From positions 1 to 45,081 of the IMG/VR virus record IMGVR_UViG_3300031539_008075: 45,081 bases of DNA, one strand, 5' to 3'. The notes under the pieces were generated by a model. The model was not told where the DNA came from. It did not search any database and saw only the letters and a list, made by a program, of their open reading frames with translations. Source of the DNA: a virus. Below are positions 30,514-37,753 of the stretch, piece after piece (the stretch's first letter is position 1; the number at the start of each line of letters is the position of its first letter). The translations under genes were made by a program, and so were the position numbers.

Positions 30514-30548
30514 GGCACCGGATCCGCCCCCGCTCTGGATCCGGTGCC
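30514..30548 (-). other. Intercistronic hairpin, 12-bp arms
   Basis: GGCACCGGATCC (30514-30525) with GGATCCGGTGCC (30537-30548), loop GCCCCCGCTCT. It lies between the 105-aa gene and the FtsK-like gene, 70 nt 5' of its ATG. On the plus strand it is followed by TTTT, so a weak plus-strand terminator is possible. Confidence 0.85.
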
Positions 30549-30554
30549 GTCGTT

Positions 30555-30872
30555 TTAGAACCACTTCTGCAGGTTGTGCACTGCGGTTGTGCAGTCTCTG
30601 GCCAGTATGGGCACTCCTACCTCGTCTATTTGGGCCGCGACGGTTTCGGGTTGGAGACTGAATGTGTCTGCGATGTGTTGGATCAGTGCTTGGCGCTGCT
30701 CGTCGGTGTATTGGTCCAGGTCGAGATCGTACACGAGTTCACCGGTGTGGCCCGGTAGATCGGCGCGATATGGTATGGGAGATTTGACGTAGACCTGGTT
30801 AGTGCCAAAGATCTCGGTCCACATCTCGGCGCGCTTTGGGTTGTGTACGATCACCTGAAAATCTTTTCCCAT
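30555..30872 (-). CDS. Unknown protein (105 aa)
   Basis: Opens MGKDFQVIVHNPKRAEMWTE, moderately acidic with a long helix (QYTDEQRQALIQHIADTFS). No Cys pairs or membrane segment. It follows the 68-aa gene with a 5-nt gap. No family recognised. Confidence 0.55.
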   Translation of the reverse strand: MGKDFQVIVHNPKRAEMWTEIFGTNQVYVKSPIPYRADLPGHTGELVYDLDLDQYTDEQRQALIQHIADTFSLQPETVAAQIDEVGVPILARDCTTAVHNLQKWF

Positions 30873-30877
30873 TTGCG

Positions 30878-31084
30878 TTACTCCTCTGTAGAATTTTTCT
30901 CCCCGGCCGTGTGGCCGTTGAGCAACTGAATGATGCGCCCGAAGGCCTCGCAGGCGGCGATGGCCTTGTCGTAGTCGGCGGCGAGGCCTCCGTAGCGTAG
31001 ACCCTGCGTGTATGATCGGTGGCGTTTGAGCGCCTGGGCTACTGTCTTGATGTCCTGTTGCACTGTTGGCGTCGGTTTCTCCAT
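30878..31084 (-). CDS. Small helical protein (68 aa)
   Basis: The start ATG at 31084 (MEKPTPTVQQDIKTVAQALK) overlaps the membrane-protein gene by 46 nt. Short helical protein with a basic patch (KRHRSYTQGLRYGG) and an acidic tail. Function unknown. Confidence 0.55.
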   Translation of the reverse strand: MEKPTPTVQQDIKTVAQALKRHRSYTQGLRYGGLAADYDKAIAACEAFGRIIQLLNGHTAGEKNSTEE

Positions 31085-31230
31085 TGTTTGATGTCCTTGA
31101 TCCAGCCTGTGAGAAGATAGGTGAGAAGGGCAGCGACGAAAATTACAGCGAGTGTCGGGCATAGCGTGCCGGCGACGATGATAGTGCAGACGGTGGCGCT
31201 GGTGAGAATGTCGCCCCAGAGGTCGTTCAT
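31039..31230 (-). CDS. Small two-span membrane protein (63 aa)
   Basis: Two hydrophobic segments (about residues 8-23 and 25-43: SATVCTIIVAGTLC, LAVIFVAALLTYLL) and a basic C terminus (KQWRNRRQQ). Its ATG overlaps the upstream stop as ATGA. Likely a host-membrane protein; holin-like size but in the early operon. Confidence 0.55.
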   Translation of the reverse strand: MNDLWGDILTSATVCTIIVAGTLCPTLAVIFVAALLTYLLTGWIKDIKQWRNRRQQCNRTSRQ

Positions 31231-32096
31231 GGTACCTCCGGGAGGTCGTGCACCAGGATCTCAACCCCCTGGCCGTTGACTTTGACGATCCCGGCCTGTT
31301 TGGCCCTCTTCAGGTGATCACTCACGGTCCGCCGGCTGATGCCCAAGTCCGCCGCAGCCTCGCCTTGGGTTGCCTTCGGATTTCCCGCGAACCACCGCAC
31401 GGTTCGCAGTGCGTTCCCTAGCTCTGCCACTGCCTGCACAGCCTCCGCCGCGCGTTGCCGTTCCTCCGCCTGGGCCTGCACAGCATCCGCCTCGACCCGC
31501 GCAAGCGCTGTGCGTGCCTCCGCCCTGGCCTTCGCAGTGGCTGCCTTTGCCTTCTCAGTCTCCGCCGCAGCCTGCACACGTGCCGCCACCCGGGCGGTCT
31601 CCTCGTGCTGGGCGATGCGGAACTTGTCGAGCTCGAGCTGGCGTAGGGCTTGGGCTTCAGCTTGGACTTGGGCATTGGTCTCCTCGTGTTTGGTGTGGCG
31701 GGCGTGGGCGAGTGCGCGCAGTCCGGCGATGGCGCCGGCGAGCACCGGGCAAATGGAACCGAATAAGAGCGATAGAAGCGGGTGGTCGGTGGGTGTGGTT
31801 GCGCGATAGTAGGCGTAGCCAAACCCGATCGGTGCCCCGCAGGACAGGATGAAGACGAGGGCAGCGTAGATGCGTTCAGTGCGTGAGTGGGCGTGGGTCA
31901 ATCTGTGCAAGCTGGCTGCAGCGGTCAGGTCCAGGCTGAGCGCGACCACGTACCCCAACGGGCTCCGGTCGGCCTGCTCACGGACGCTGAACGCTGCGCC
32001 CGTGTGGCCGGCGTCGGACAGGAACAACACCCACATTGCTGCTGTCTGGATGTCGGTTGTTTTCTTGATCTTGGTCCACAACTGTGCGGTTGTCAT
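31227..32096 (-). CDS. Membrane protein with coiled coil and C-terminal winged HTH
   Basis: Residues 15-135 hold about four hydrophobic segments (e.g. AMWVLFLSDAGHTGAAF, YAALVFILSCGAPIGFG). Residues 140-215 are a long Ala/Glu/Gln/Arg coiled coil. The C-terminal 60 residues contain GEAAADLGISRRTVSDHLKRA, a clear helix-turn-helix. A membrane-anchored DNA-binding protein is unusual for a phage; it might tether phage DNA to the membrane or sense an envelope signal. The N-terminal membrane part resembles DUF2637/spdB-type plasmid-transfer proteins. Start ATG follows AAAGGAGACCACC. Confidence 0.7.
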   Translation of the reverse strand: MTTAQLWTKIKKTTDIQTAAMWVLFLSDAGHTGAAFSVREQADRSPLGYVVALSLDLTAAASLHRLTHAHSRTERIYAALVFILSCGAPIGFGYAYYRATTPTDHPLLSLLFGSICPVLAGAIAGLRALAHARHTKHEETNAQVQAEAQALRQLELDKFRIAQHEETARVAARVQAAAETEKAKAATAKARAEARTALARVEADAVQAQAEERQRAAEAVQAVAELGNALRTVRWFAGNPKATQGEAAADLGISRRTVSDHLKRAKQAGIVKVNGQGVEILVHDLPEVP

Positions 32097-32115
32097 GGTG
32101 GTCTCCTTTTCGTGT
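32083..32115. repeat. 33-bp direct repeat, copy 1 (gene start region)
   Basis: Identical to 32353-32385. It covers the ribosome site AAAGGAGACCACC and the first codons (MTTA) of the membrane-HTH gene. The related leader CATGGTGGTCTCC also occurs at 33497 and 35517, so this start module has been reused in the operon. Confidence 0.9.
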
Positions 32116-32165
32116 CTAACGGGTTCTTGGCTCTGATGCGCTGTCTCTGACACACTCACGCTCAC

Positions 32166-32366
32166 TCACCTGCCCGCCCCGTCTTCTAGGCCCACGACCA
32201 CAGTGCCGGTGCGATTGTCCCCAGCATCACGCATAGGTGGGTGCGTGAAACTGTGTACACTCGCTCCTACATTGTGGTTCGTGTGCTGTAGTAGGCGGTG
32301 TGAGCGAGTGAGTGAGCGGTGTGAGCTTGGTCTTGGTGTGCGATGGTGTGAGTGTGCGGTTGTCAT
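32166..32366 (-). CDS. Doubtful small gene, possible duplicate remnant (66 aa)
   Basis: Starts MTTAHSHHRTPRPSSHRSL with the same 33-bp leader and first codons as the gene downstream; the rest is His/Ser/Thr-rich and low-complexity, overlying GTGTGAGC-type short repeats on the plus strand. It may be a decayed copy of the membrane-HTH gene start rather than a functional protein. Confidence 0.3.
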   Translation of the reverse strand: MTTAHSHHRTPRPSSHRSLTRSHRLLQHTNHNVGASVHSFTHPPMRDAGDNRTGTVVVGLEDGAGR

Positions 32367-32385
32367 GGTGGTCTCCTTTTCGTGT
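32353..32385. repeat. 33-bp direct repeat, copy 2
   Basis: Same 33 bases as 32083-32115, here at the start of the doubtful 66-aa frame, 270 bp away. Confidence 0.9.
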
Positions 32386-33018
32386 TTAGATGATCGGTAG
32401 CTTGGTCTGGGCATCGAGGGCGCGAAGGAGAGGCAGTGCCCAGGCGAGGCTCTTGTCTGTTGCGATTCCGAATGTGGTGCCGTCTATGCTGTCGGCACCG
32501 ATGTGGAAAGCGAAGCGGAAGCGTTTCTGGCTGTTGACTCGGCCGAGATGTACCCACTTTGCACGACGTTTGGCTTGGCGGGCGAGGTCGACGGCTGTGG
32601 GTGACAGCTTCCATTTGGTGGTGCCGCCAATGAATAGGGCTTCGAATTTTGACCATGGTACGGTGAGGTGCTCGAGTCCGTCCTGGGCGACGAGGGCGAC
32701 GGGATAGCCGAGGTTGTGGAGGGCGGGTTCCCAATGGCGGAATCGTTTCAGGGTGGCGCGTGCGTTTCCGACGACGTCGGGTGCAGTCACGAACAGGCAG
32801 CGGTGGTTGCGGCTTTGGTGGTGGCAGAGCATGGTTATGAAACGACGGGGGTGGAAGTTGTCTGGGTTGAAGCAATCGTTGTCGGCTGCCCACCAGGCGT
32901 TGGGTGTGAAGGATGCCTGGTAATGGACTCGGGGCGTGATGAGTCGGCCCACAAATTGAGGGAAGTTGTGGGCGGCGGCTCGTATGCTGGGCGTGTTGCT
33001 TGAGCTGAGGATCATCAT
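32386..33018 (-). CDS. TIM-barrel transglycosylase-like (DpdA/TGT-like) protein
   Basis: A 210-aa protein with WAADNDCF (about 43), CLFVTAPDVVGNA (about 74), PVALVAQDG (about 106), LFIGGTTKWKL (about 128) and WVHLGRVNSQKR (about 154), then GADSIDGT. The DN-CF, QDG and IGG motifs match the logic of tRNA-guanine/deazapurine transglycosylases (DSGGF, VQGG-type). Phage DpdA enzymes insert 7-deazaguanines into DNA. I infer a similar role here; the family match is by memory and motif, not search. The start ATG overlaps the stop of the QueT gene, so both are co-translated. Confidence 0.5.
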   Translation of the reverse strand: MMILSSSNTPSIRAAAHNFPQFVGRLITPRVHYQASFTPNAWWAADNDCFNPDNFHPRRFITMLCHHQSRNHRCLFVTAPDVVGNARATLKRFRHWEPALHNLGYPVALVAQDGLEHLTVPWSKFEALFIGGTTKWKLSPTAVDLARQAKRRAKWVHLGRVNSQKRFRFAFHIGADSIDGTTFGIATDKSLAWALPLLRALDAQTKLPII

Positions 33019-33497
33019 TTTAGCTCGGCCTCGATTGCGTGATATGCTGGAATGAGAGTGAAGGTGCCTGCGGTGATGATCAGCGCGGTAGAGATGAAGA
33101 CAGAAAGGGCGGTTGGGATCCAGGGCAGCCCTGCCCCCAGCCCCAATGGGAACGTGGCTACTCCCGAGGCAATGATGACCGACTGGGCCAGGATCGCGAG
33201 CCAGGGAATGGATCGGATGCGGATCTTGCGCAGTGCGTAGGCGGCTAGGGCTCCGGTGAGATCGAAGATGGGCATAATTGCCCAGTCCCAGAAGCCGAAT
33301 GGGCTGGCCTGATTCGCGAAAAAGTCCCCGAGTGCGAACCCGAGCGCAAACTCGGGCCGGCAGACTGCGAGGGCCTTGAGTGCGTTGGCGGCTCTGAACT
33401 GGAGGGCGTGGAATGAGATAGGGGCCAGGGCGATGACGAGAATGTAGTAGAGTGCTCCGATTAGTGCGGCGTATACGGTCCGTTTGGTGTGAGTCAT
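33015..33497 (-). CDS. queT: QueT-family queuosine-precursor transporter
   Basis: A 160-aa integral membrane protein with the QueT signature region LAPISFHALQFRAANALKAL (residues 24-43) and downstream GFALGDFFAN and AIMPIFDLTGALAAYALR, five to six membrane spans. QueT is the membrane component that imports queuosine precursors via ECF transport. Finding it as a phage gene, fused by overlap to a transglycosylase-like gene, suggests uptake of a 7-deazaguanine base for DNA or tRNA modification. Start at 33497 follows AAAGGAGACCACC; the longer frame is rejected. Confidence 0.8.
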   Translation of the reverse strand: MTHTKRTVYAALIGALYYILVIALAPISFHALQFRAANALKALAVCRPEFALGFALGDFFANQASPFGFWDWAIMPIFDLTGALAAYALRKIRIRSIPWLAILAQSVIIASGVATFPLGLGAGLPWIPTALSVFISTALIITAGTFTLIPAYHAIEAELK

Positions 33498-33574
33498 GGT
33501 GGTCTCCTTTTCCGTGTCTAAGTGCGGTGTCGTACTTCGTCTGTTGTGTGTCATTTTGGAAGAAACAAACCTAC

Positions 33575-33823
33575 TTACTGTGCGGCTGTCTCCTGAATGA
33601 TCGCGTAGCACTCGTGCAGGGCGACGTGGGTTTGGGCGATGGCCGTGGCAGCCTGGAGCAAGAGGGCCAGGAGCTGCTCGCTGGTCAGCTTGTTGTCGGT
33701 CCACAGCGTGGTGATCTCTTCGATGCAATCTGCTGCCACAGCGTTGGCCTCGGTTGCGTCGTTGACGTATTGGTTAAACCTGGTGCCGCCCACCTTCAGG
33801 CGGCGGCGGGTTGATCGTGCCAT
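33575..33823 (-). CDS. Small helical protein (82 aa)
   Basis: Opens MARSTRRRLKVGGTRFNQYV, then a Leu/Ala-rich helix (TSEQLLALLLQAATAIAQTH) with one Cys either side. It overlaps the membrane-protein gene at 33774 by 50 nt. Function unknown; an oligomerising or membrane-associated factor is possible. Confidence 0.5.
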   Translation of the reverse strand: MARSTRRRLKVGGTRFNQYVNDATEANAVAADCIEEITTLWTDNKLTSEQLLALLLQAATAIAQTHVALHECYAIIQETAAQ

Positions 33824-34169
33824 TTGTGCGGTTTATCCGTGCTGTTAGATCGTGCTGGTGGATCGCGCGCTTCTGCGCGTGCCTCCACATCGACCCGAGC
33901 GCCATTGGGGCACCCGAGGCGGCGAAACAGGCCAGGGTGTAGAGCGCGGCCTCGGTGCCGTTCAAGAGCGCCGTGGCTGCGATGGTCACCGCGCTGCCGG
34001 CGATGACCATGATGCTGGTGTATCCCTCGTCGCGCCTGGTGCGCTCCAGCCAAGCGACCAGGGCGTTGTATGCCAGGCCGAAGCCCAGCAAGGCGCTGCA
34101 GACGGGGACGAGGTTACGGTTTGGTGACAGTTTGGTGACATTTTGCGTGTTTTCGTCTCTACCGTGCAT
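33774..34169 (-). CDS. Membrane protein, unknown (131 aa)
   Basis: The start ATG at 34169 (MHGRDENTQNVTKLSP) has GAGG upstream. Three hydrophobic segments follow (VCSALLGFGLAYNALVAW, SIMVIAGSAVTIAATALL, ALYTLACFAASGAPMALG). The C terminus is Pro/Gly-rich. It lies between the replication gene and the 82-aa gene. Function unknown. Confidence 0.55.
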   Translation of the reverse strand: MHGRDENTQNVTKLSPNRNLVPVCSALLGFGLAYNALVAWLERTRRDEGYTSIMVIAGSAVTIAATALLNGTEAALYTLACFAASGAPMALGSMWRHAQKRAIHQHDLTARINRTNGTINPPPPEGGRHQV

Positions 34170-34186
34170 TGAAAACCTCGGTACGG

Positions 34187-35008
34187 TCAGTGCTGGATGA
34201 ACTCGGCGAACTCGCCGTCGATGTAGCGGCGGGTGTCCCATTCCAGGTATCGGCGGCGGTCGGTGATGTGGGGGTCAACTGGCTTGGGCTGGTCTCCGGG
34301 TGCTCCCTTGCACCATAGGCCGGCCTCCGTCTGATGACTGTACCACACGTCCCCGTTCTTCTGTCTGCGTGTCATTTCGACGTGATGGATTGAGCAGATT
34401 GGAGCAGCGGCCGCCGCCTGCTTGCTGGCTGCTGGCTCTTCTTTCTCTGCTGTTTCTGGTTTCTCTGATGGTTCTTGTTTAGCATGGTTATGGTTTGTGT
34501 AGTGGTTTACCGTAACCGGTCCAACCGTACACGGTTCAACCGTGCACGGTCCAACCGTACACGGTTCAACCGTGCACGGTAAACCACTAGACGGTGGCGG
34601 TTCGGATTGCAGGAGCGCTGGCTGTGTGCTTTCGTACTGTGCCAGTTCTTTGTCTGACGGAAAGATGAGATACCTGTTACTGGTGAAGGTCCCGTCGGTG
34701 TGCATACTCTGGTGTCGCAAGAGTATGCGGTGGCCGTTGATGTAGGTCTTGCAGAGGTCGGAGAGAGCTCTCGAAATGGTGTCGACGTTGTAGCCGGTTT
34801 CCCGGGCGATTGTTTCTCGGGATGGCCAGGACCATCCATTTTCGTTGGCGTGGAGACTGAGGTCGGTGAAGACGGCGAGTTTGGCTCCCTTGAGCAGGTA
34901 GAGCTGGGATCTGAATGTGACGTCGACCTGGGCGTAGACGCGTTTGGTGGCTCCCTCACCTGGTTCCCTTTGTCGGCCGTTGAAGATGGTGATCAAGGGT
35001 GCTGGCAT
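34187..35008 (-). CDS. Replication protein with HTH and internal iteron origin
   Basis: Residues 35-100 hold a winged-HTH of the phage replication-protein type (AVFTDLSLHANENGWSW, PSRETIARETGYNVDTI). Residues 135-165 read PCTVEPCTVGP repeats: four 5-aa units that are the translation of four 15-bp iterons at 34521-34580. The C-terminal third is charged with a Cys/His site (ICSIHHVEM). This resembles lambda O and similar initiators whose origin lies inside their gene. The start ATG overlaps the upstream stop by 16 nt. Confidence 0.75.
   Translation of the reverse strand: MPAPLITIFNGRQREPGEGATKRVYAQVDVTFRSQLYLLKGAKLAVFTDLSLHANENGWSWPSRETIARETGYNVDTISRALSDLCKTYINGHRILLRHQSMHTDGTFTSNRYLIFPSDKELAQYESTQPALLQSEPPPSSGLPCTVEPCTVGPCTVEPCTVGPVTVNHYTNHNHAKQEPSEKPETAEKEEPAASKQAAAAAPICSIHHVEMTRRQKNGDVWYSHQTEAGLWCKGAPGDQPKPVDPHITDRRRYLEWDTRRYIDGEFAEFIQH
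34500..34589. other. Probable replication origin: four palindromic iterons in an inverted repeat
   Basis: Four 15-bp units (34521-34535, 34536-34550, 34551-34565, 34566-34580), alternating CCAACCGTACACGGT and TCAACCGTGCACGGT; each holds a perfect palindrome ACCGTRYACGGT-type core. The set is framed by a perfect 14-bp inverted repeat, TAGTGGTTTACCGT (34500-34513) and ACGGTAAACCACTA (34576-34589). Location inside the initiator gene matches lambda-type origins. Confidence 0.8.
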
Positions 35009-35517
35009 TGGCTGGCCTCGGTTTCTATGTCGGGCGGTGGGAGCGTCATGCCGGCGGTGATCTGCGGGATGAGGTTAGGGTCGACGGTGCGGTAGAAGTG
35101 GGCCAGGTTGACTTGGCGCAGATCGAGCTCGCACCAGAGACACCTACCCGTGGGTGTGATCGGGTTACGATCGTCGCCTGTTAATCTGCACTGGATGCAT
35201 CGGCCGGCCTGGGCGAGTTTGGCACGTTTCTTCTTGAGGTGAAAAACCGTTAGTGTCTGGCAGCCGAGGAGTGTGGCTAATTCGTTCGGGCTGCGTGTGC
35301 CGTCGTCCAGTCGTTGGTAGCGGTGGTATAGCTGACTTGTGATCCTATGTGGTTTATGCTTTGGGTGGATAAGGTCGTTGGGCAGTACCTGGTGTGCGTG
35401 GCGACGGAGGGTGCTGTAGCAGACGCCCAGACTGCGGGCAATCTGGGCAAACGTAGCTCCGTCTCGTCTGAGCTGGGCGAGCTCCTGGTCTGTGATGAGT
35501 TCTGCGATGGGTGTCAT
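34993..35517 (-). CDS. HTH and zinc-ribbon protein (174 aa)
   Basis: The N-terminal region has a helix-turn-helix (DGATFAQIARSLGVCYSTLR), followed by a second DNA-binding-like stretch (SPNELATLLGCQTLTVFHL) and a zinc ribbon (CIQCRLTGDDRN... CLWC). Start ATG follows AAAGGAGACCACC. It could be a regulator or loader acting with the replication protein whose gene it overlaps. Confidence 0.65.
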   Translation of the reverse strand: MTPIAELITDQELAQLRRDGATFAQIARSLGVCYSTLRRHAHQVLPNDLIHPKHKPHRITSQLYHRYQRLDDGTRSPNELATLLGCQTLTVFHLKKKRAKLAQAGRCIQCRLTGDDRNPITPTGRCLWCELDLRQVNLAHFYRTVDPNLIPQITAGMTLPPPDIETEASQCQHP

Positions 35518-35538
35518 GGTGGTCTCCTTTCTTGGCTG

Positions 35539-36222
35539 TTAGATCACGTGTTGTAGTGATTGCATGAGTTGGTGTCCGATGAATCGGGTGTAGGCTGGTG
35601 GGACTGCCTGTGTGATCTCGTGCCAGTCCATCCAGTGTATGCCCATTACCTGGCGCGCTTCCTTTAGTGAGGCAGCTATACGACAGAGCCTGTGTCCTTT
35701 GTAGCTGACGCGCCGAGCGTCGGGCCTCGAGCCGTAGACGCCAATCGTGTAGCTGTTGGAGTAGTGTCTGCACGGGAGCGCGAACAAGAGGACGTTGCTT
35801 TCAAAGTGGCGATGGCGTGCGAGGTGCTCAAGGCCGAACGATGCTCCACATAGTATTATCCCGGTGCGCAGCGGGCTTCCCTGTACATTCTCGATTATCC
35901 AGACCTTACCTGTAGCGGCGAGTGCGCGTCTGGTGGCGGCAATGAGGTCAGGTGGGTTGGGATTGGTACGTATCTGGCCAAATCTGGCGCGGGTGATTGC
36001 GCGCATGCCTGTATACTTCTGGCAAGGTGGACTGGCGTGTATTACAGAGTAGGGCTCGGAATGGTTCTTTAGAAATTCGAGAGCGTCAGCCTGGTGAAAC
36101 TCGAACGGATAATGGGGTTGTGGTTTGTGATCTACGCCGGTGACATTGAAGCCGGCTTGTGCGTAGCCGGCTGAGGCTCCACCGGCTCCGCAGTATAGGT
36201 CGAGTAGGCGGGGTTTGGTCAT
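35539..36222 (-). CDS. C5-cytosine DNA methyltransferase
   Basis: A 227-aa Dcm-type enzyme: motif I LLDLYCGAGGASAGYAQAG, motif IV with catalytic Cys in ASPPCQKYT, motif VI IENVQGSPL and a C-terminal PPAYTRFIG. It is shorter than restriction-linked C5 enzymes and lacks a large target-recognition region, as in many stand-alone phage methyltransferases. It opens the early operon; no restriction partner is visible. Confidence 0.9.
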   Translation of the reverse strand: MTKPRLLDLYCGAGGASAGYAQAGFNVTGVDHKPQPHYPFEFHQADALEFLKNHSEPYSVIHASPPCQKYTGMRAITRARFGQIRTNPNPPDLIAATRRALAATGKVWIIENVQGSPLRTGIILCGASFGLEHLARHRHFESNVLLFALPCRHYSNSYTIGVYGSRPDARRVSYKGHRLCRIAASLKEARQVMGIHWMDWHEITQAVPPAYTRFIGHQLMQSLQHVI

Positions 36223-36455
36223 GGTCTTGGCTCCTTTCTTTGGGTTAGATCGTGTGTTCTATTGATTTAGGGTTTACTTTCTGCTATAATGGCTGGGAGA
36301 GCCCCGGTGACTTTGCGGGCCGTCGGGACTCCCCCCGGATACAGGCGCTACTATGTCGATGTTGCGGTCACCGTTGTGCGCCAGGTTGAGTTCGGTCGTT
36401 CTGCGGCCGGCTACTGGTGTGCTGCGTGTGGCCGCTTTCTGCTGCCACAGGGGGG
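36223..36455. other. Divergent control region between methyltransferase and integrase
   Basis: Contains the plus-strand integrase promoter (36262-36290) and the minus-strand start of the early operon, for which no strong promoter is seen. The integrase mRNA would have a leader of about 160 nt; an open frame in another phase covers it but has no clear ribosome site. Confidence 0.6.
36262..36290 (+). promoter_or_regulatory. Integrase promoter
   Basis: TTGATT (36262-36267), 17-bp spacer, TATAAT (36285-36290) on the plus strand, pointing to the integrase gene. The -10 box is consensus. Confidence 0.8.
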
Positions 36456-37352
36456 ATGGACGTGCTGGGGGAGTGGATCCAATCTTACAAGGAGGACTGC
36501 TATGCTCTGTGTGAGGGGACTGGGGATCTGTACGCCTATCACTTGGATCGTTTTCTCGCGGCCGCCCCCGGGCTGAGGATGAGCGAGGTAACGCCTGCGG
36601 TGCTTCGGTCCTACATGGCCGGCCTTCGAAGGAAGGACGGCCGGGCGTATAGCGCGCACTACGTGGACCAGGTCTACCGCACTCTGCACACCTTCCTGTC
36701 GTGGGTCGTGCGTGAGGGCGGGATGGAATCCAACCCGCTGGACCACGTCCGCCGTCCACGCGTGCCTCGCACCAAATCGCCACGTCTCACGCTGGAGGAG
36801 GTTGAGCGGCTGTTGGAAGCGGTCAAGTCTGGGTCGAACCCTGCGCGCGACCTGGCGATGGTATGCCTGGCCGTGGACTCTGGCCTGCGGCGTGGCGAGA
36901 TCATCACGCTCGAGCTGGACCACGTGGACCTGGGGGCGGGTGTAGTGCGGGTGATCGGGAAGGGCAGCCGGGAGCGGGAGGTTCCGGTAGGGTCATTCAG
37001 CCTGGTTGCTTTGAGAACCTACCTGGCGCTGCGTCCCACTGTGGCAACAAAAAAAGTCTTCCTCACTCGACGGGGAAGACCTTTTACTCGGAATGGTGTG
37101 CAGACGTTAATGTATCGGCTCAAGGAGAGAGCCGGCCTGCCACAAGTGCGCTGGCACCTGCTGCGTCACACGTTCGCAAACTTTTTCATCGCGAACGGTG
37201 GTGGCCTGCGGATGCTGGCCGACATTCTGGGCCACGCGTCCGTGGACACGACGGCGAGGATCTATACCGATCCTCGGCTGGGGGAGTTGCAACGGGCGCA
37301 TGCTCGGGCGTCTACGTTCTCGGGGATGGGGATGAATGGGGATGAGGACTAG
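36456..37352 (+). CDS. int: Tyrosine integrase
   Basis: A 298-aa recombinase. The core-binding domain covers residues 1-95 (MDVLGEWIQSYKEDCYALC). The catalytic domain shows the Arg of SGLRRGEIITLEL, the Lys region GKGSREREV, HLLRHTFANFF (His-x-x-Arg), and GHASVDTTARIYTDP with the active Tyr. It is the only well-supported plus-strand gene. ATG at 36456 is immediately after AGGGGGG; a GTG at 36417 is an alternative start. It would insert the phage at a tRNA-Gly gene via attP at 37382-37435. Confidence 0.9.
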   Translation: MDVLGEWIQSYKEDCYALCEGTGDLYAYHLDRFLAAAPGLRMSEVTPAVLRSYMAGLRRKDGRAYSAHYVDQVYRTLHTFLSWVVREGGMESNPLDHVRRPRVPRTKSPRLTLEEVERLLEAVKSGSNPARDLAMVCLAVDSGLRRGEIITLELDHVDLGAGVVRVIGKGSREREVPVGSFSLVALRTYLALRPTVATKKVFLTRRGRPFTRNGVQTLMYRLKERAGLPQVRWHLLRHTFANFFIANGGGLRMLADILGHASVDTTARIYTDPRLGELQRAHARASTFSGMGMNGDED

Positions 37353-37381
37353 AACGTTAGCTACACTAGCTGACATTCATT

Positions 37382-37435
37382 TAGAACGCCAGCTTCCCAA
37401 GCTGGATGTCTCGGGTTCGAATCCCGACACCCGCT
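37382..37435 (+). other. Probable attP: 3' half of tRNA-Gly(CCC)
   Basis: Positions 37382-37435 reproduce the second half of a tRNA: anticodon stem-loop CCAGC-TTCCCAA-GCTGG with anticodon CCC, variable region, T-arm TCGGG-TTCGAAT-CCCGA, and acceptor strand CACCCGC. The 5' half is absent. Phages that integrate into tRNA genes carry exactly this piece so that the tRNA is rebuilt after insertion. It lies 30 bp after the integrase. An intact attP inside the contig fits a circular, not integrated, genome. Confidence 0.85.
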
Positions 37436-37519
37436 CTGGGGGAGGATTCTCTCCTCGGGGTCTTCTCACTGTGGATGTTGGTTTGTTAAGGTTCTGGGCC
37501 ATCCACCGTGCGGTGGACC

Positions 37520-37753
37520 TCAAGCCGCTGTCCCTGCCTGGGCGGCGGCTTCTTTTTCGTCAGGTTGGCGCTGTTCTAGAAGGCGGTCGATGGATGCGCG
37601 GTAGATGCGGAGGGGGCTGTTGACGGCGGACGGGTTGAGCTTGTATGCTTCGAGCTGGCCGTCCTGGACCAGGCGGGTTATGGTGGATCTACTTACGCCT
37701 AGCAGGTCGGCGGCTTGTGCGGTAGTTACGGTGGATTCGGGTTCCAGGTCCAT
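37520..37753 (-). CDS. Excisionase-like HTH protein (77 aa)
   Basis: Opens MDLEPESTVTTAQAADLLGV with a helix-turn-helix (AADLLGVSRSTITRLVQDGQ) and a wing, as in AlpA/excisionase proteins. A second in-frame start (GTG at 37840) has the same GGAGGCAGCCA site before it, so a longer form of 106 aa is possible. It is transcribed divergently from the integrase side and is a candidate recombination directionality factor or lysogeny regulator. Confidence 0.65.
   Translation of the reverse strand: MDLEPESTVTTAQAADLLGVSRSTITRLVQDGQLEAYKLNPSAVNSPLRIYRASIDRLLEQRQPDEKEAAAQAGTAA

Noticed and set aside
36289-36576. Plus-strand frame of 95 codons with a CxxC pair before the integrase
   Set aside because: Its ATG overlaps the -10 box, so it would not be in the transcript, and it runs into the integrase gene in another phase.
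37391-37435. A functional tRNA-Gly gene
   Set aside because: The 5' acceptor strand and D-arm are absent, and the base triplet after the discriminator is not CCA. It fits an attachment site.
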